From positions 1-64,000 of the forward strand of contig CAKSJP010000001.1 in the NCBI GenBank assembly GCA_934463425.1: a DNA stretch of 64,000 bases. Direction: 5' to 3'. Positions within the stretch are counted from its first letter, which is position 1; the number at the start of each line of letters is the position of its first letter. The stretch comes from an uncultured Ruminococcus sp. (GTDB lineage: Bacteria > Bacillota > Clostridia > Oscillospirales > Ruminococcaceae). Shown in pieces: positions 1 through 7,341 of this stretch. The position numbers and the translations under genes were made by a program. The notes below the pieces were generated by a model. That model saw only the letters and a list, made by a program, of their open reading frames with translations. It did no database searches and was not told the origin of the DNA.

Positions 1-73
1 AATGCCCCCTTTTGTTAGATTTTTTATTGGTATATTTCTATTATACCACATTGTCTAACAAAAGGGGAGCATT
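1..73. repeat. Near-perfect 19/20-base inverted repeat around a short AT-rich core
   Basis: Bases 1-19 are repeated in inverted orientation at 54-73 with a single one-base difference in the C-run. The 34-base core holds an extended -10 element on the minus strand (ATTATA at 40-45 on the plus strand, preceded by TG in minus orientation), so the arms flank a possible leftward promoter. Neither arm is followed by a T-run long enough for a good terminator. It may be a large operator, a stem-loop, or the end of a small mobile repeat. The window edge prevents a decision. Confidence 0.5.
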
Positions 74-120
74 TCAATTGGTATGTGAGCTGTTTTTGTA
101 ATGCTTTCATATCAGAAAAT

Positions 121-152
121 AAAAAATCCCGAAACCGTAATGTTTCGGGATT
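121..152 (-). terminator. Intrinsic terminator of the tRNA-Leu/tRNA-Ser transcript
   Basis: Read on the minus strand, a 10-bp stem (ATCCCGAAAC paired with GTTTCGGGAT, six-base loop) is followed by a run of T. It lies just beyond the 3' end of tRNA-Ser. Confidence 0.8.
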
Positions 153-155
153 CAT

Positions 156-247
156 TGGCGGACAGGGAGGGATTCGAACCCTCGATACGCTATTAACGTA
201 TACACGAGTTCCAGTCGTGCGCCTTAGACCAGCTCAACCACCTGTCC
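156..247 (-). tRNA. tRNA-Ser (anticodon GGA)
   Basis: On the minus strand the sequence folds as a class II tRNA. The acceptor stem is GGACAGG paired with CCTGTCC, the anticodon loop is CTGGAAC giving anticodon GGA, the variable arm is long, and a T-arm GGTTCGAATCC and encoded CCA are present. It is cotranscribed with the tRNA-Leu just upstream. Confidence 0.95.
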
Positions 248-277
248 ATTTTCTATGCTTCCTGCGGTTTGAGGAAG

Positions 278-360
278 TGGTGCGAGTGACGGGACTTGAA
301 CCCGTACGCCGAAGCACACGCCCCTCAAACGTGCCTGTCTGCCAATTCCAGCACACTCGC
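278..360 (-). tRNA. tRNA-Leu (anticodon GAG)
   Basis: On the minus strand the acceptor stem GCGAGTG pairs with CACTCGC, the anticodon loop is TTGAGGG (anticodon GAG), there is an extended variable arm, the T-arm contains GGTTCAAGTCC, and CCA is encoded. It is the first gene of a two-tRNA transcript. Confidence 0.95.
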
Positions 361-386
361 ATTTTATTTTTGCATTCAGCTTTATT

Positions 387-415
387 ATTATAGCAGAAAA
401 TGCAGATCGTGTCAA
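387..415 (-). promoter_or_regulatory. Promoter for the tRNA-Leu/tRNA-Ser unit
   Basis: On the minus strand TTGACA (410-415) and TATAAT (387-392) are separated by exactly 17 bases, a perfect housekeeping sigma promoter. The expected start is about 20 bases before the tRNA-Leu 5' end. Confidence 0.85.
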
Positions 416-592
416 TAGCTCAAACCGATTTTTTTGTTTCTGTTCTGTAAATATAGCGTAAATTGCAGAAATGACGCTGTGTGTTATCGGTACTATCTCT
501 AGGCAGGAGCGCAAAATATAAAGCTGTCTAAATTTTATGAAAAACTGTGCAGAAAATCCGTGAGATATTTTCCTGTGTTCACGAAAAAAGCA

Positions 593-621
593 TTGACACA
601 AAAGTACAATTTTACTATAAT
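593..621 (+). promoter_or_regulatory. Consensus promoter for the ThrE-like gene
   Basis: TTGACA at 593-598 and TATAAT at 616-621 with a 17-base spacer. The expected start is near 628, about 65 bases before the start codon at 693. Between 416 and 592 I see no gene or other signal. Confidence 0.85.
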
Positions 622-637
622 AGTAAATGCTGAAAAA

Positions 638-668
638 CAGCCGCCTGATAGACGATAGGCGGCTTTTT
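638..668 (+). terminator. Terminator-like hairpin in the 5' leader of the ThrE-like gene
   Basis: AGCCGCCT pairs with AGGCGGCT around a ten-base loop and is followed directly by TTTTT. It begins only about ten bases after the expected transcription start, so it would sit at the extreme 5' end of the mRNA. It is either an attenuator or a 5' stabilising stem. No leader peptide or competing antiterminator is obvious. Confidence 0.6.
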
Positions 669-692
669 CGTTGAGTGGGAGGTATAACACAC

Positions 693-2012
693 ATGGGGAG
701 TATCAACAAACAGCATATGACAATACACTGGAAACATATTGTAAGTGATAACAGTGTACCGTCCACAGAAGCGACTTTAAAAGAAAAAGCAACGTTAGTA
801 GGTCGTGTGGGACTGATGATGCTGTCTGTCGGAACTGGTGCGTGGCGTGTCCGCAATTCAATGAATGAGATGGCGCGGATACTGGGCGTTTCTTGTACAG
901 CAGATATCGGACTGCTGTCGATTGAGTACACATGCTATGAAGAAAACGGTACTTATACGCATTCGATTTCACTGCCGACGACCGGCGTCAATACGGATAA
1001 GCTGAATGAACTGGAAGCGTTTATGCGTGATTTCCCGGAAAAGGCAGAGCACTTTTCTGTAAAGCAAATTCACCTGGTACTGGATGAGATCCAGAAAAAG
1101 CCGGCGAATTATAAGGCGTGGAATCTGGGCCTTGCTGCAGCAATTGCCTGTTGCGCATTTACATTTTTGCTGGGCGGCGGCCCGATGGAAATGATCTGTG
1201 CTTTTTTTGGCGCAGGCGTGGGAAACTTCGTACGAAAACTGATGCTGCAGAAAAAGATTTCCCTGTTGGGAAATGTGGCAGTCAGCGTGGCGGCGTCCTG
1301 TGTTACCTACGTTCTGACCATTCTGCTGGCTCAGAAGATCTTTGGGGTTTCCGAAGTGCACCAGGCTGGCTATATTTGCGCGATGCTGTTTGTCATCCCG
1401 GGATTTCCGCTGATTACCGGCGGCATCGATCTGGCGAAGCTGGACATTCGCTCTGGACTGGAACGCATTACTTATGCGCTGCTGATTATTTTGACAGCCA
1501 CGATGACCGGATGGGTGACCGCTTTGGTTTGCCGCTTTCAGCCGGCGGATTTTCCGGACTTGCAGATCGACACTGGCATGATGATTATTTTGCGTATCAT
1601 CACCAGCTTTTTTGGTGTATATGGATTCTCTCTGATGTTTAACAGCCCGAGAAAAATGGCGATGACAGCTGGCCTGATCGGGATGTTTGCCAATACACTG
1701 CGTCTGGAACTCATTGATCTGGCGAATTTTCCGGTAGGCGTTGCCGCATTTATCGGTGCTTTTTTCACTGGCTGCGTTGCATCTATTGTGAAGAAAAAGA
1801 TCGGTTATCCTCGTATTTCGCTGACTGTTCCGGCGATTGTCATTATGGTTCCGGGTCTGTTTATGTACCGCGGGATCTATTATATCGGATTGAACAATAT
1901 CAGTGACGGCTCTCTTTGGCTGACGAAGGCAATTCTTATTGTCATGGCGCTGCCGATGGGTCTGGTTGCATCAAGACTCTGTACGGATAAAAACTTCCGG
2001 CATTGCACCTGA
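693..2012 (+). CDS. Threonine/serine exporter family (ThrE-like) membrane protein
   Basis: A 439-residue integral membrane protein. It combines a soluble N-terminal domain (about 1-140, with the GTGAWRVRNSM and SCTADIG segments typical of DUF1212/ThrE) with roughly ten hydrophobic segments from about residue 145 to the end (DUF1212 plus DUF3815 arrangement). The family exports threonine and serine by proton-driven antiport; the substrate here is inferred. An in-frame GTG at 675 is possible, but the ATG at 693 is preferred because GGGAGG lies nine bases before it. The gene is monocistronic, with its own promoter (593-621), a leader hairpin (638-668) and a terminator (2046-2092). Confidence 0.8.
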   Translation: MGSINKQHMTIHWKHIVSDNSVPSTEATLKEKATLVGRVGLMMLSVGTGAWRVRNSMNEMARILGVSCTADIGLLSIEYTCYEENGTYTHSISLPTTGVNTDKLNELEAFMRDFPEKAEHFSVKQIHLVLDEIQKKPANYKAWNLGLAAAIACCAFTFLLGGGPMEMICAFFGAGVGNFVRKLMLQKKISLLGNVAVSVAASCVTYVLTILLAQKIFGVSEVHQAGYICAMLFVIPGFPLITGGIDLAKLDIRSGLERITYALLIILTATMTGWVTALVCRFQPADFPDLQIDTGMMIILRIITSFFGVYGFSLMFNSPRKMAMTAGLIGMFANTLRLELIDLANFPVGVAAFIGAFFTGCVASIVKKKIGYPRISLTVPAIVIMVPGLFMYRGIYYIGLNNISDGSLWLTKAILIVMALPMGLVASRLCTDKNFRHCT

Positions 2013-2045
2013 TCCGGGCTGGAGAAAATACAACATCATAATAAC

Positions 2046-2092
2046 AGACAGCAAGTCTCGGATGAAGTCATGTCCGGGGCTTGCTGTTTTTC
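2046..2092 (+). terminator. Intrinsic terminator after the ThrE-like gene
   Basis: ACAGCAAG (2048-2055) pairs with CTTGCTGT (2080-2087), with additional imperfect pairing inside, followed by a T-run. Confidence 0.75.
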
Positions 2093-2557
2093 TATGCGCA
2101 GAGAACGCTCTAATGCTTCTCTAAAAACGCTGCGTGCCGACGCAGTTCCTGCTGCGTGTGAATAAACCGATTTCGTTCGTGGAGTCTCAACTGTACCTTT
2201 ACTGGAAGAGAGAGCAGAAATTGTCGGGAAGAACTGCTTTGGCGCAAAAGTGCCTGTAAATTTGGGAATGCCACAGATATCACCTCGTGTGTAGCTTATG
2301 CGCATTTTTGCAGAATATGCAAAGAAGTGCTTGACAGCTTCGGCGAAAGGCGCCACATTCCTGCTGCAGAAAGAAGGCACTTTAACAAAATAACAAAAAA
2401 TTCGATATGAAAAAGAATAAGTTTTATAAGATACGGAATTGCTTATATACGATTTTATCATATCTGGTTTTTCTGCTATTTCCGAAGTTCACAAAACGTA
2501 TTCGGCATTCACAAATTCCTTGTTGTTTTTTCTTACAAAATGTTTCCTGCGAAATGA
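2093..2557. other. Intergenic stretch with no recognised gene
   Basis: About 465 bases. The reading frames here have no ribosome binding site, recognisable motif or coding-like composition, and I could not recognise a structured RNA. It precedes the promoter of the DUF6110/P-type ATPase operon. Confidence 0.5.
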
Positions 2558-2586
2558 TTGACAATTGTAAAGTCTAGGTGTATACT
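2558..2586 (+). promoter_or_regulatory. Promoter of the DUF6110/P-type ATPase operon
   Basis: TTGACA at 2558-2563 and TATACT at 2581-2586 with a 17-base spacer. CTAGGTGTATACTAGG overlaps the -10 element as two near-direct CTAGG repeats, which could be a regulator site. Confidence 0.8.
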
Positions 2587-2591
2587 AGGTA

Positions 2592-2657
2592 TAGAATCTG
2601 AAAAGCGGACGGGTGTACTGCTCGGATTCTGGAATGTGTTTCGACACATGCTTTTTA
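2592..2657 (+). promoter_or_regulatory. Structured 5' leader of the DUF6110/P-type ATPase operon
   Basis: Starting at the expected +1, AGAATCTG (2592-2599) can pair with CGGATTCT (2623-2630), with AGC/GCT pairing inside. Next comes a six-base-pair hairpin capped by TTCG (2634-2649) with a T5 tract at 2652-2656. The arrangement resembles a compact sensor stem plus weak terminator in front of a metal pump, but I cannot match it to a known riboswitch class. Confidence 0.4.
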
Positions 2658-2687
2658 TTCTAATCTATCAAAAAAGGAGTCTTTACT

Positions 2688-2945
2688 ATGTTGAAATGCT
2701 TTAAGAACGAAAAACTGTGGTACGTTGTTGGCGGCGCGGCTGCAATGGTGATTGGCAAGAAAATCGTTACTGCAAAGAAAACCCGTGAATTGGCTGTATC
2801 CGGTCTGGCAAAGGGCATGAAGCTGCAGAATGATGCAAAGGCTGCTTTCCAGAACATGAAGGATGAAGCACAGGATATCTGCTGTGATGCCAAGGAAAAA
2901 GCAGGCATTGACGGAGAAGAAACTGTAGAAGAAGTGGATGCATAA
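2688..2945 (+). CDS. DUF6110 family small membrane-anchored protein
   Basis: An 85-residue protein. One hydrophobic segment near the N-terminus (about 11-24, VVGGAAAMVIGKK) is followed by a charged, probably helical tail with KGMKLQNDAKAAFQNMKDEA and a cysteine pair. I recognise this as the DUF6110 type found next to heavy-metal P-type ATPases in Clostridia; its role is unknown, perhaps an accessory of the pump. AAAAGGAG precedes the ATG. The stop codon shares one base with the ATPase start, so the two are translationally coupled. Confidence 0.7.
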   Translation: MLKCFKNEKLWYVVGGAAAMVIGKKIVTAKKTRELAVSGLAKGMKLQNDAKAAFQNMKDEAQDICCDAKEKAGIDGEETVEEVDA

Positions 2946-5050
2946 TGAGATATCAGATCGTTTATGATAAGCCGGGTCGAATCCGGTTCCGCTGCGGTGC
3001 ATACGCCTTTGACAAAGAACTGGAAACGGCAGTGCAGAAGCAGATGCTGGAACACCCGGCAGTGAAAAAAGTGGAAGCACATGCGGAAAACGGCGGCATT
3101 TTGGTGTATTATGAAGCCGGTTCCAGAAACAAGGTGATTCGTGCCGTTGCTGCACTGGATCCCCGTATCCTGGTGCCCATTGGCCCGGATGAGAGCAGCG
3201 AACGAATCGACTCGGATTTCAAAACCGATCTGATAAAGCTGGTTGCAAAGCGCTATGTGCAAAAAGCGCTGCTGCCGGCACCCATTGCCAATGCAATCAT
3301 TCTGGTAAAGGGAATCCGCTACGCATGGCGTGCTGTCAAGACATTGCTGAACGGACACCTGAACGTCGATGTTCTGGATGGCGCTTCTGTATCTGCGTGT
3401 CTGCTGCAGCGGAACTTTAAGACGGCGGGAACCATTATGTTCATGCTGTCGATCTCCTCCCTGCTGGAGGATTACACCAGAGCCAAGACAAAGGCAGCGC
3501 TGACGGACAGCCTTGCCATCAAGGCAGATAAGGTATGGCTGGTACAAGACGGCACAGAGGTTCTGATCCCCATGTCGGAACTGCAGGTAGATGATGTGAT
3601 CTGCGTCCGCACCGGAAGCATTATTCCGGTAGACGGCACAGTTGTTTCTGGCGAGGCAAACATTAACGAAGCATCTATGACTGGTGAGCCGCTGAGTGTT
3701 CGCAAGGCGGACGGTGCTACTGTATTTGCCGGCACAGTGGTAGATGAGGGAACGATCCATATTCGTGTCCGCGCCCTGAGCGGAAACACAAAGATCCAGA
3801 AGATCATTGAACTGATCGACAATTCTGAAAATCTGAAAGCCGGCGTACAGAGCCGTGCAGAAAATCTGGCGGATCGCATTGTTCCTTTTAGCTTCCTGGG
3901 CTTTGGTCTGACGTTGCTTCTGACCCGGAATATTACGAAGGCTGTTTCTATTTTGATGGTGGATTATTCCTGCGCTATCAAGATTTCTACGCCCATCTCT
4001 GTGATCTCTGCGATTCGGGAAGCGGCTGACTACGATATTACCGTCAAGGGCGGAAAATATCTGGAAGCATTCGCGGAAGCAGACAGTGTGGTCTTTGATA
4101 AGACAGGTACGCTGACCAATGCAGAACCGGTGCTGGAGCGCGTGATCTCGTTCAGCCGTTATACTGAGGATGAGATTCTGAAAATCGCCGCCTGCATTGA
4201 GGAACACTTTCCGCATAGCGTTGCGCGCGCCATTGTAAAGGGTGCAGCAGAGCGGAATCTGAATCATCAGGAGGAGCATGCTGAAGTGCAGTATATTGTA
4301 GCGCATGGTATTGCTACAACACTGCACGGCAAGCGCGCCGTAATTGGCAGTCATCATTTTGTCTCCGAAGATGAGGGTGTTTCTGTTACCGCACAGCAGC
4401 AGGCAGAGATCGAAGCGAAAGCCGGCGGCTGTTCTGTGGTATACCTTGCGATCGGCGGCGAATTGTCCGGCGCACTTTGCATCTCTGATCCGCCCCGCGC
4501 AGAAGCAAAGCAAGCCATTGCACTTTTGAAGCAGGCAGGCATTGAAAATATCGTGATGCTGACTGGCGACAGTCAGAAGGCGGCAGAAGCAATTGCAGAA
4601 AAGCTGGGCATCACCAAGTGCTTTGCACAGGTGCTGCCGGAGGACAAGCACCGCTATGTGGAACAGCTGAAAGAAGAAGGTCACCGCGTGATTATGGTAG
4701 GCGATGGCATCAACGATGCCCCTGCGTTGGCGGCGGCAGATGTATCCGTTGCCATGAGCGATGCCTCTGACATTGCACGGGAAGCGGCGGACATCACCCT
4801 TCGCGGTGCAGATCTGACGGAACTGGCAACACTGCGGACATTGAGTGAGAAGCTGATGCAGCGGATTCACCGGAATTATCGCTTTATCATTGCATTTAAT
4901 TCCTCACTGCTGCTGTTTGGTTTGCTTGGTGTCATTGCACCGACCACCTCTGCTTTTCTGCACAATGCGTCTACAATGGCGATTTGCGCAAAGAGCATGA
5001 CCCCAGTTCTCAAGGACACTGTAAAAAAGAAATCTGAAAAAGCGGAATAA
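2945..5050 (+). CDS. Heavy-metal translocating P1B-type ATPase with a non-canonical YSC motif
   Basis: A 701-residue membrane pump that exports a transition metal at the cost of ATP. It has an N-terminal HMA-like ferredoxin fold (about 1-75) that lacks the usual CxxC pair, an actuator-domain TGEP, the phosphorylation motif DKTGT (D385), a VMLTGD motif and GDGINDAPAL before the last helices. The intramembrane metal site, normally CPC, reads YSC (341-343) within DYSCAIKISTP, as in pumps related to mycobacterial CtpC, so copper or silver is unlikely and manganese, zinc or iron is more plausible. It is coupled by one-base overlap to the DUF6110 gene, and a strong terminator follows. Confidence 0.85.
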   Translation: MRYQIVYDKPGRIRFRCGAYAFDKELETAVQKQMLEHPAVKKVEAHAENGGILVYYEAGSRNKVIRAVAALDPRILVPIGPDESSERIDSDFKTDLIKLVAKRYVQKALLPAPIANAIILVKGIRYAWRAVKTLLNGHLNVDVLDGASVSACLLQRNFKTAGTIMFMLSISSLLEDYTRAKTKAALTDSLAIKADKVWLVQDGTEVLIPMSELQVDDVICVRTGSIIPVDGTVVSGEANINEASMTGEPLSVRKADGATVFAGTVVDEGTIHIRVRALSGNTKIQKIIELIDNSENLKAGVQSRAENLADRIVPFSFLGFGLTLLLTRNITKAVSILMVDYSCAIKISTPISVISAIREAADYDITVKGGKYLEAFAEADSVVFDKTGTLTNAEPVLERVISFSRYTEDEILKIAACIEEHFPHSVARAIVKGAAERNLNHQEEHAEVQYIVAHGIATTLHGKRAVIGSHHFVSEDEGVSVTAQQQAEIEAKAGGCSVVYLAIGGELSGALCISDPPRAEAKQAIALLKQAGIENIVMLTGDSQKAAEAIAEKLGITKCFAQVLPEDKHRYVEQLKEEGHRVIMVGDGINDAPALAAADVSVAMSDASDIAREAADITLRGADLTELATLRTLSEKLMQRIHRNYRFIIAFNSSLLLFGLLGVIAPTTSAFLHNASTMAICAKSMTPVLKDTVKKKSEKAE

Positions 5051-5071
5051 TAGAAAAGCTTTTCATTTGTG

Positions 5072-5110
5072 AAAAACGGTTTGTGATTCTGATATCACAA
5101 GCCGTTTTTT
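5072..5110 (+). terminator. Intrinsic terminator after the P-type ATPase
   Basis: A long stem (AAAACGGTTTGTGAT paired with ATCACAAGCCGTTTT, one mismatch region) ends in six T. Confidence 0.9.
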
Positions 5111-5152
5111 GCTGCGAATTGATTTTTAGAAAGTTTGTACATAGAAATTTTC

Positions 5153-5197
5153 TTGATTTTTCGACGCGGTTATGTTAGACTAATTAGAGGTAACTAA
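5153..5197 (+). promoter_or_regulatory. Promoter and operator of the FMN-binding protein operon
   Basis: TTGATT (5153-5158), 17 bases, TAGACT (5176-5181). The palindrome TTAG-AGGTAA-CTAA occupies 5184-5197, just downstream of the -10. A compressed copy, TTAG-A-CTAA (5175-5183), overlaps the -10 itself. The same TTAG-N6-CTAA box is found at 11220-11247, 13313-13326 and 13696-13709, which suggests a shared metalloregulator, DtxR-like by the half-site sequence. Confidence 0.65.
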
Positions 5198-5233
5198 CCA
5201 TAGAAATGTGAGATCACAGGAGGTCGAAATTTC

Positions 5234-6901
5234 ATGAAATTCTGGGAAGATCCCAAGAAATATCTGCCGCTGCTGGGCTTTTTGCCTACGGCGGTGCTGG
5301 CGGTCTGTATTGCAGTATCTCTGGGTGACTATACAGCACCGGTGTTGTCTGTGGATGCATCCGGAGAGGAAACACAGACGGAGACAAAAACCACAGAGAA
5401 ACGCAAAGAGCGCAAGACTGCGGCTGTTACAACCAAGGCAGTGCCGGCAGTGGAACAGGTTGCAGAAAGCGGAACTTATAAGGATGGCACCTATACCGGA
5501 ACAGGTACCGGATTTTCCGGCCCGATCACCGTACAGGTAGTGATCGAGGGCGGCAAGATCAAGGATATCACAGTGCTGTCTGCAACGGATGATGCTCCGT
5601 ATTTCCAGAATGCCTCTGCACTGCTCAAGCAGATCATTGCCCTGCAGAGTACAAATGTGGATACTGTTTCCGGTGCGACATACAGCTCCGTAGGACTGAT
5701 CTCCGCAGTACGGGATGCGCTGCAAAAGTCAGGCGGAAGCAGTGCTTCTGACAGTGCGCTCCCGGTGCTGGCAGCTGCGAAAAGCCAGAACAAGTCTAGC
5801 GAGAACGCGCCGGAAGTGGATGCGGTGGAAGAACCGGCGGCATACCGGGACGGTGTGTATACCGGAACGGGAACTGGATTTGGCGGTCAGATGACAGTAC
5901 AGGTTACAGTTTCCGGCGGAAAAATCATGGATATTCAGGTGCTTTCTTCGAAGGATGACAGCCCGTATCTGCAAAGCGCCTGTGCATTGCTGCAAAATAT
6001 CATTGCAGCCCAGAATACCAATGTAGACGCTGTTTCCGGTGCGACATACAGTTCTGCCGGATTGATCGAAGCGGTGCGCAATGCCCTGGCAGGGGCAGCC
6101 GTCGGCGAAGTGGAAACGGCTCCGGCAGTTACAGAAAAACGAAAGGAAACCACCACATCTGCTGTGCCGCAGAAAAAAGGGGCATTTCCGTATCCGGATG
6201 GGGTGTATACCGGAAGCGGTACGGGATACGGCGGCACAACGGTAATTGAACTGACCCTGAAAGACGGGACCATCGAAAAGATCCATGTTGTTTCCAATGA
6301 GGATGACAAGCCGTTTTTCCAGAAGGCAGAGGCGCTGATCTCTCTGGTGATCCAGCGGCAAACTACAGAGGTGGATGCTGTTTCCGGCGCAACTTTCAGT
6401 TCGGAAGGAATCCTGGAAGCAATTCAGGAGGCACTGGATGCCGCGAAACAGGCGGCACAGCCTGCGGTCACAACAACGGCAACCACTGCTCCCACCGAAA
6501 CCGCAACCGTATCTGTCACAGGTACAACCAGCACTGAAACGACCACAGAGCCGGCTGAAAAAATTTATGAGGACGGCATTTATGTGGGAACGGCAGATTG
6601 TTATCCGGATGCAGACGAGGACTTTGCGCAGTATGTGCTTTCCGTCAAAGTGAAGATCGAAAATGACCAGATCCTCACCATTTCCAGCGTCAGCGGCAGC
6701 GGTGATGATTATGACAAGCTAAATGACAACTACATCTCCCGCGCGGCAAACGGCACGAAAAAGATTCAGGGTACCATTGCACAGATCCTGGAAAAACAGC
6801 ATACGGAACAAATCGATGCCGTTTCCGGCGCGACCTGTTCCTCGGATGCCATTGTCCGCGCAGTAGAAGATGCGCTGGAACAGGCACGGAAAGGAGCGTG
6901 A
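5234..6901 (+). CDS. Membrane-anchored extracytoplasmic protein with four FMN-binding domains
   Basis: A 555-residue protein with one N-terminal membrane segment (about 11-30) and a Thr/Lys/Glu-rich linker. Four FMN-binding repeats follow (about 80-165, 203-287, 318-403 and 443-550), separated by Ala/Thr-rich linkers. Each repeat ends in the covalent flavinylation signature D-x-V-SGAT: D143...T149, D265...T271, D381...T387, D528...T534. The threonine is the expected ApbE target, so up to four FMNs could be attached outside the membrane. The fourth repeat is more divergent and longer. It probably carries electrons from the adjacent polyferredoxin to an external acceptor. GGAGG precedes the ATG. 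A TTAG-N6-CTAA operator overlaps its promoter region. Confidence 0.88.
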   Translation: MKFWEDPKKYLPLLGFLPTAVLAVCIAVSLGDYTAPVLSVDASGEETQTETKTTEKRKERKTAAVTTKAVPAVEQVAESGTYKDGTYTGTGTGFSGPITVQVVIEGGKIKDITVLSATDDAPYFQNASALLKQIIALQSTNVDTVSGATYSSVGLISAVRDALQKSGGSSASDSALPVLAAAKSQNKSSENAPEVDAVEEPAAYRDGVYTGTGTGFGGQMTVQVTVSGGKIMDIQVLSSKDDSPYLQSACALLQNIIAAQNTNVDAVSGATYSSAGLIEAVRNALAGAAVGEVETAPAVTEKRKETTTSAVPQKKGAFPYPDGVYTGSGTGYGGTTVIELTLKDGTIEKIHVVSNEDDKPFFQKAEALISLVIQRQTTEVDAVSGATFSSEGILEAIQEALDAAKQAAQPAVTTTATTAPTETATVSVTGTTSTETTTEPAEKIYEDGIYVGTADCYPDADEDFAQYVLSVKVKIENDQILTISSVSGSGDDYDKLNDNYISRAANGTKKIQGTIAQILEKQHTEQIDAVSGATCSSDAIVRAVEDALEQARKGA

Positions 6902-6906
6902 TCCGG

Positions 6907-7341
6907 ATGCAGACATTTGCGGTAAAAGCAATTAATGTGATGCTCGTCATCTCTATGATCTGTACGTATCATGCTGTTGTCAGCGACCGAAAAGCCAATG
7001 AAGATGCGGTCAAACAGCAGCTTGCAGCACAGCAGGCCGCCGCTAAAAGCGAGGAAACGGCTTCTCTCTATGCCGACGGTGTCTATACCGGAGAAGGGCA
7101 GGGATATGGCGGTAAAGTGGAGATTGAAGTGACGGTTTCCGACGGAAAGATCACGGACTGTACTGTGCTTTCTGCGGATAAAGAAGATGCAGCTTATTTT
7201 GATGCGGCACAAGCTGTACTGGACGATGTACTGGCAGAACAGTCTGCCGATGTAGACACTGTCAGCGGTGCAACATTCAGCTCAAAGGGCATTCTCGGCG
7301 CAGTCGCAGATGCTCTGGAAAAGGCGGTGCAGCATGAATAA
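6907..7341 (+). CDS. Small FMN-binding domain protein
   Basis: A 144-residue protein with an N-terminal membrane segment (about 6-22), a Gln/Ala-rich linker and one FMN-binding domain ending in DTVSGATFSS, again the ApbE flavinylation site. It is similar to the repeats of the preceding protein and to RnfG/NosR-type domains, and would be a one-flavin relay on the outer face of the membrane. An in-frame GTG lies at 6898, but AAGGAG at 6891-6896 is correctly spaced only for the ATG at 6907. It lies five bases after the upstream stop and overlaps the downstream polyferredoxin start by eight bases. Confidence 0.85.
   Translation: MQTFAVKAINVMLVISMICTYHAVVSDRKANEDAVKQQLAAQQAAAKSEETASLYADGVYTGEGQGYGGKVEIEVTVSDGKITDCTVLSADKEDAAYFDAAQAVLDDVLAEQSADVDTVSGATFSSKGILGAVADALEKAVQHE

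Noticed and set aside
1..73. Invertible (phase-variable) promoter
   Set aside because: The arms are only 34 bases apart, very short for site-specific inversion, and no recombinase gene is in the window.
224..931. Open frame of 235 codons on the minus strand
   Set aside because: It runs through both a tRNA gene and the consensus promoter at 593-621 and into the ThrE-like gene, with cysteine/serine-rich random composition.
2093..2557. 6S or other small RNA gene in the gap
   Set aside because: No promoter-terminator pair or recognisable fold could be supported by eye.
2660..4870. Long minus-strand open frame (736 codons) opposite the P-type ATPase
   Set aside because: The plus strand encodes an unmistakable ATPase with all motifs. 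The antisense frame has Cys/His/Gln-rich shadow composition and no ribosome binding site.
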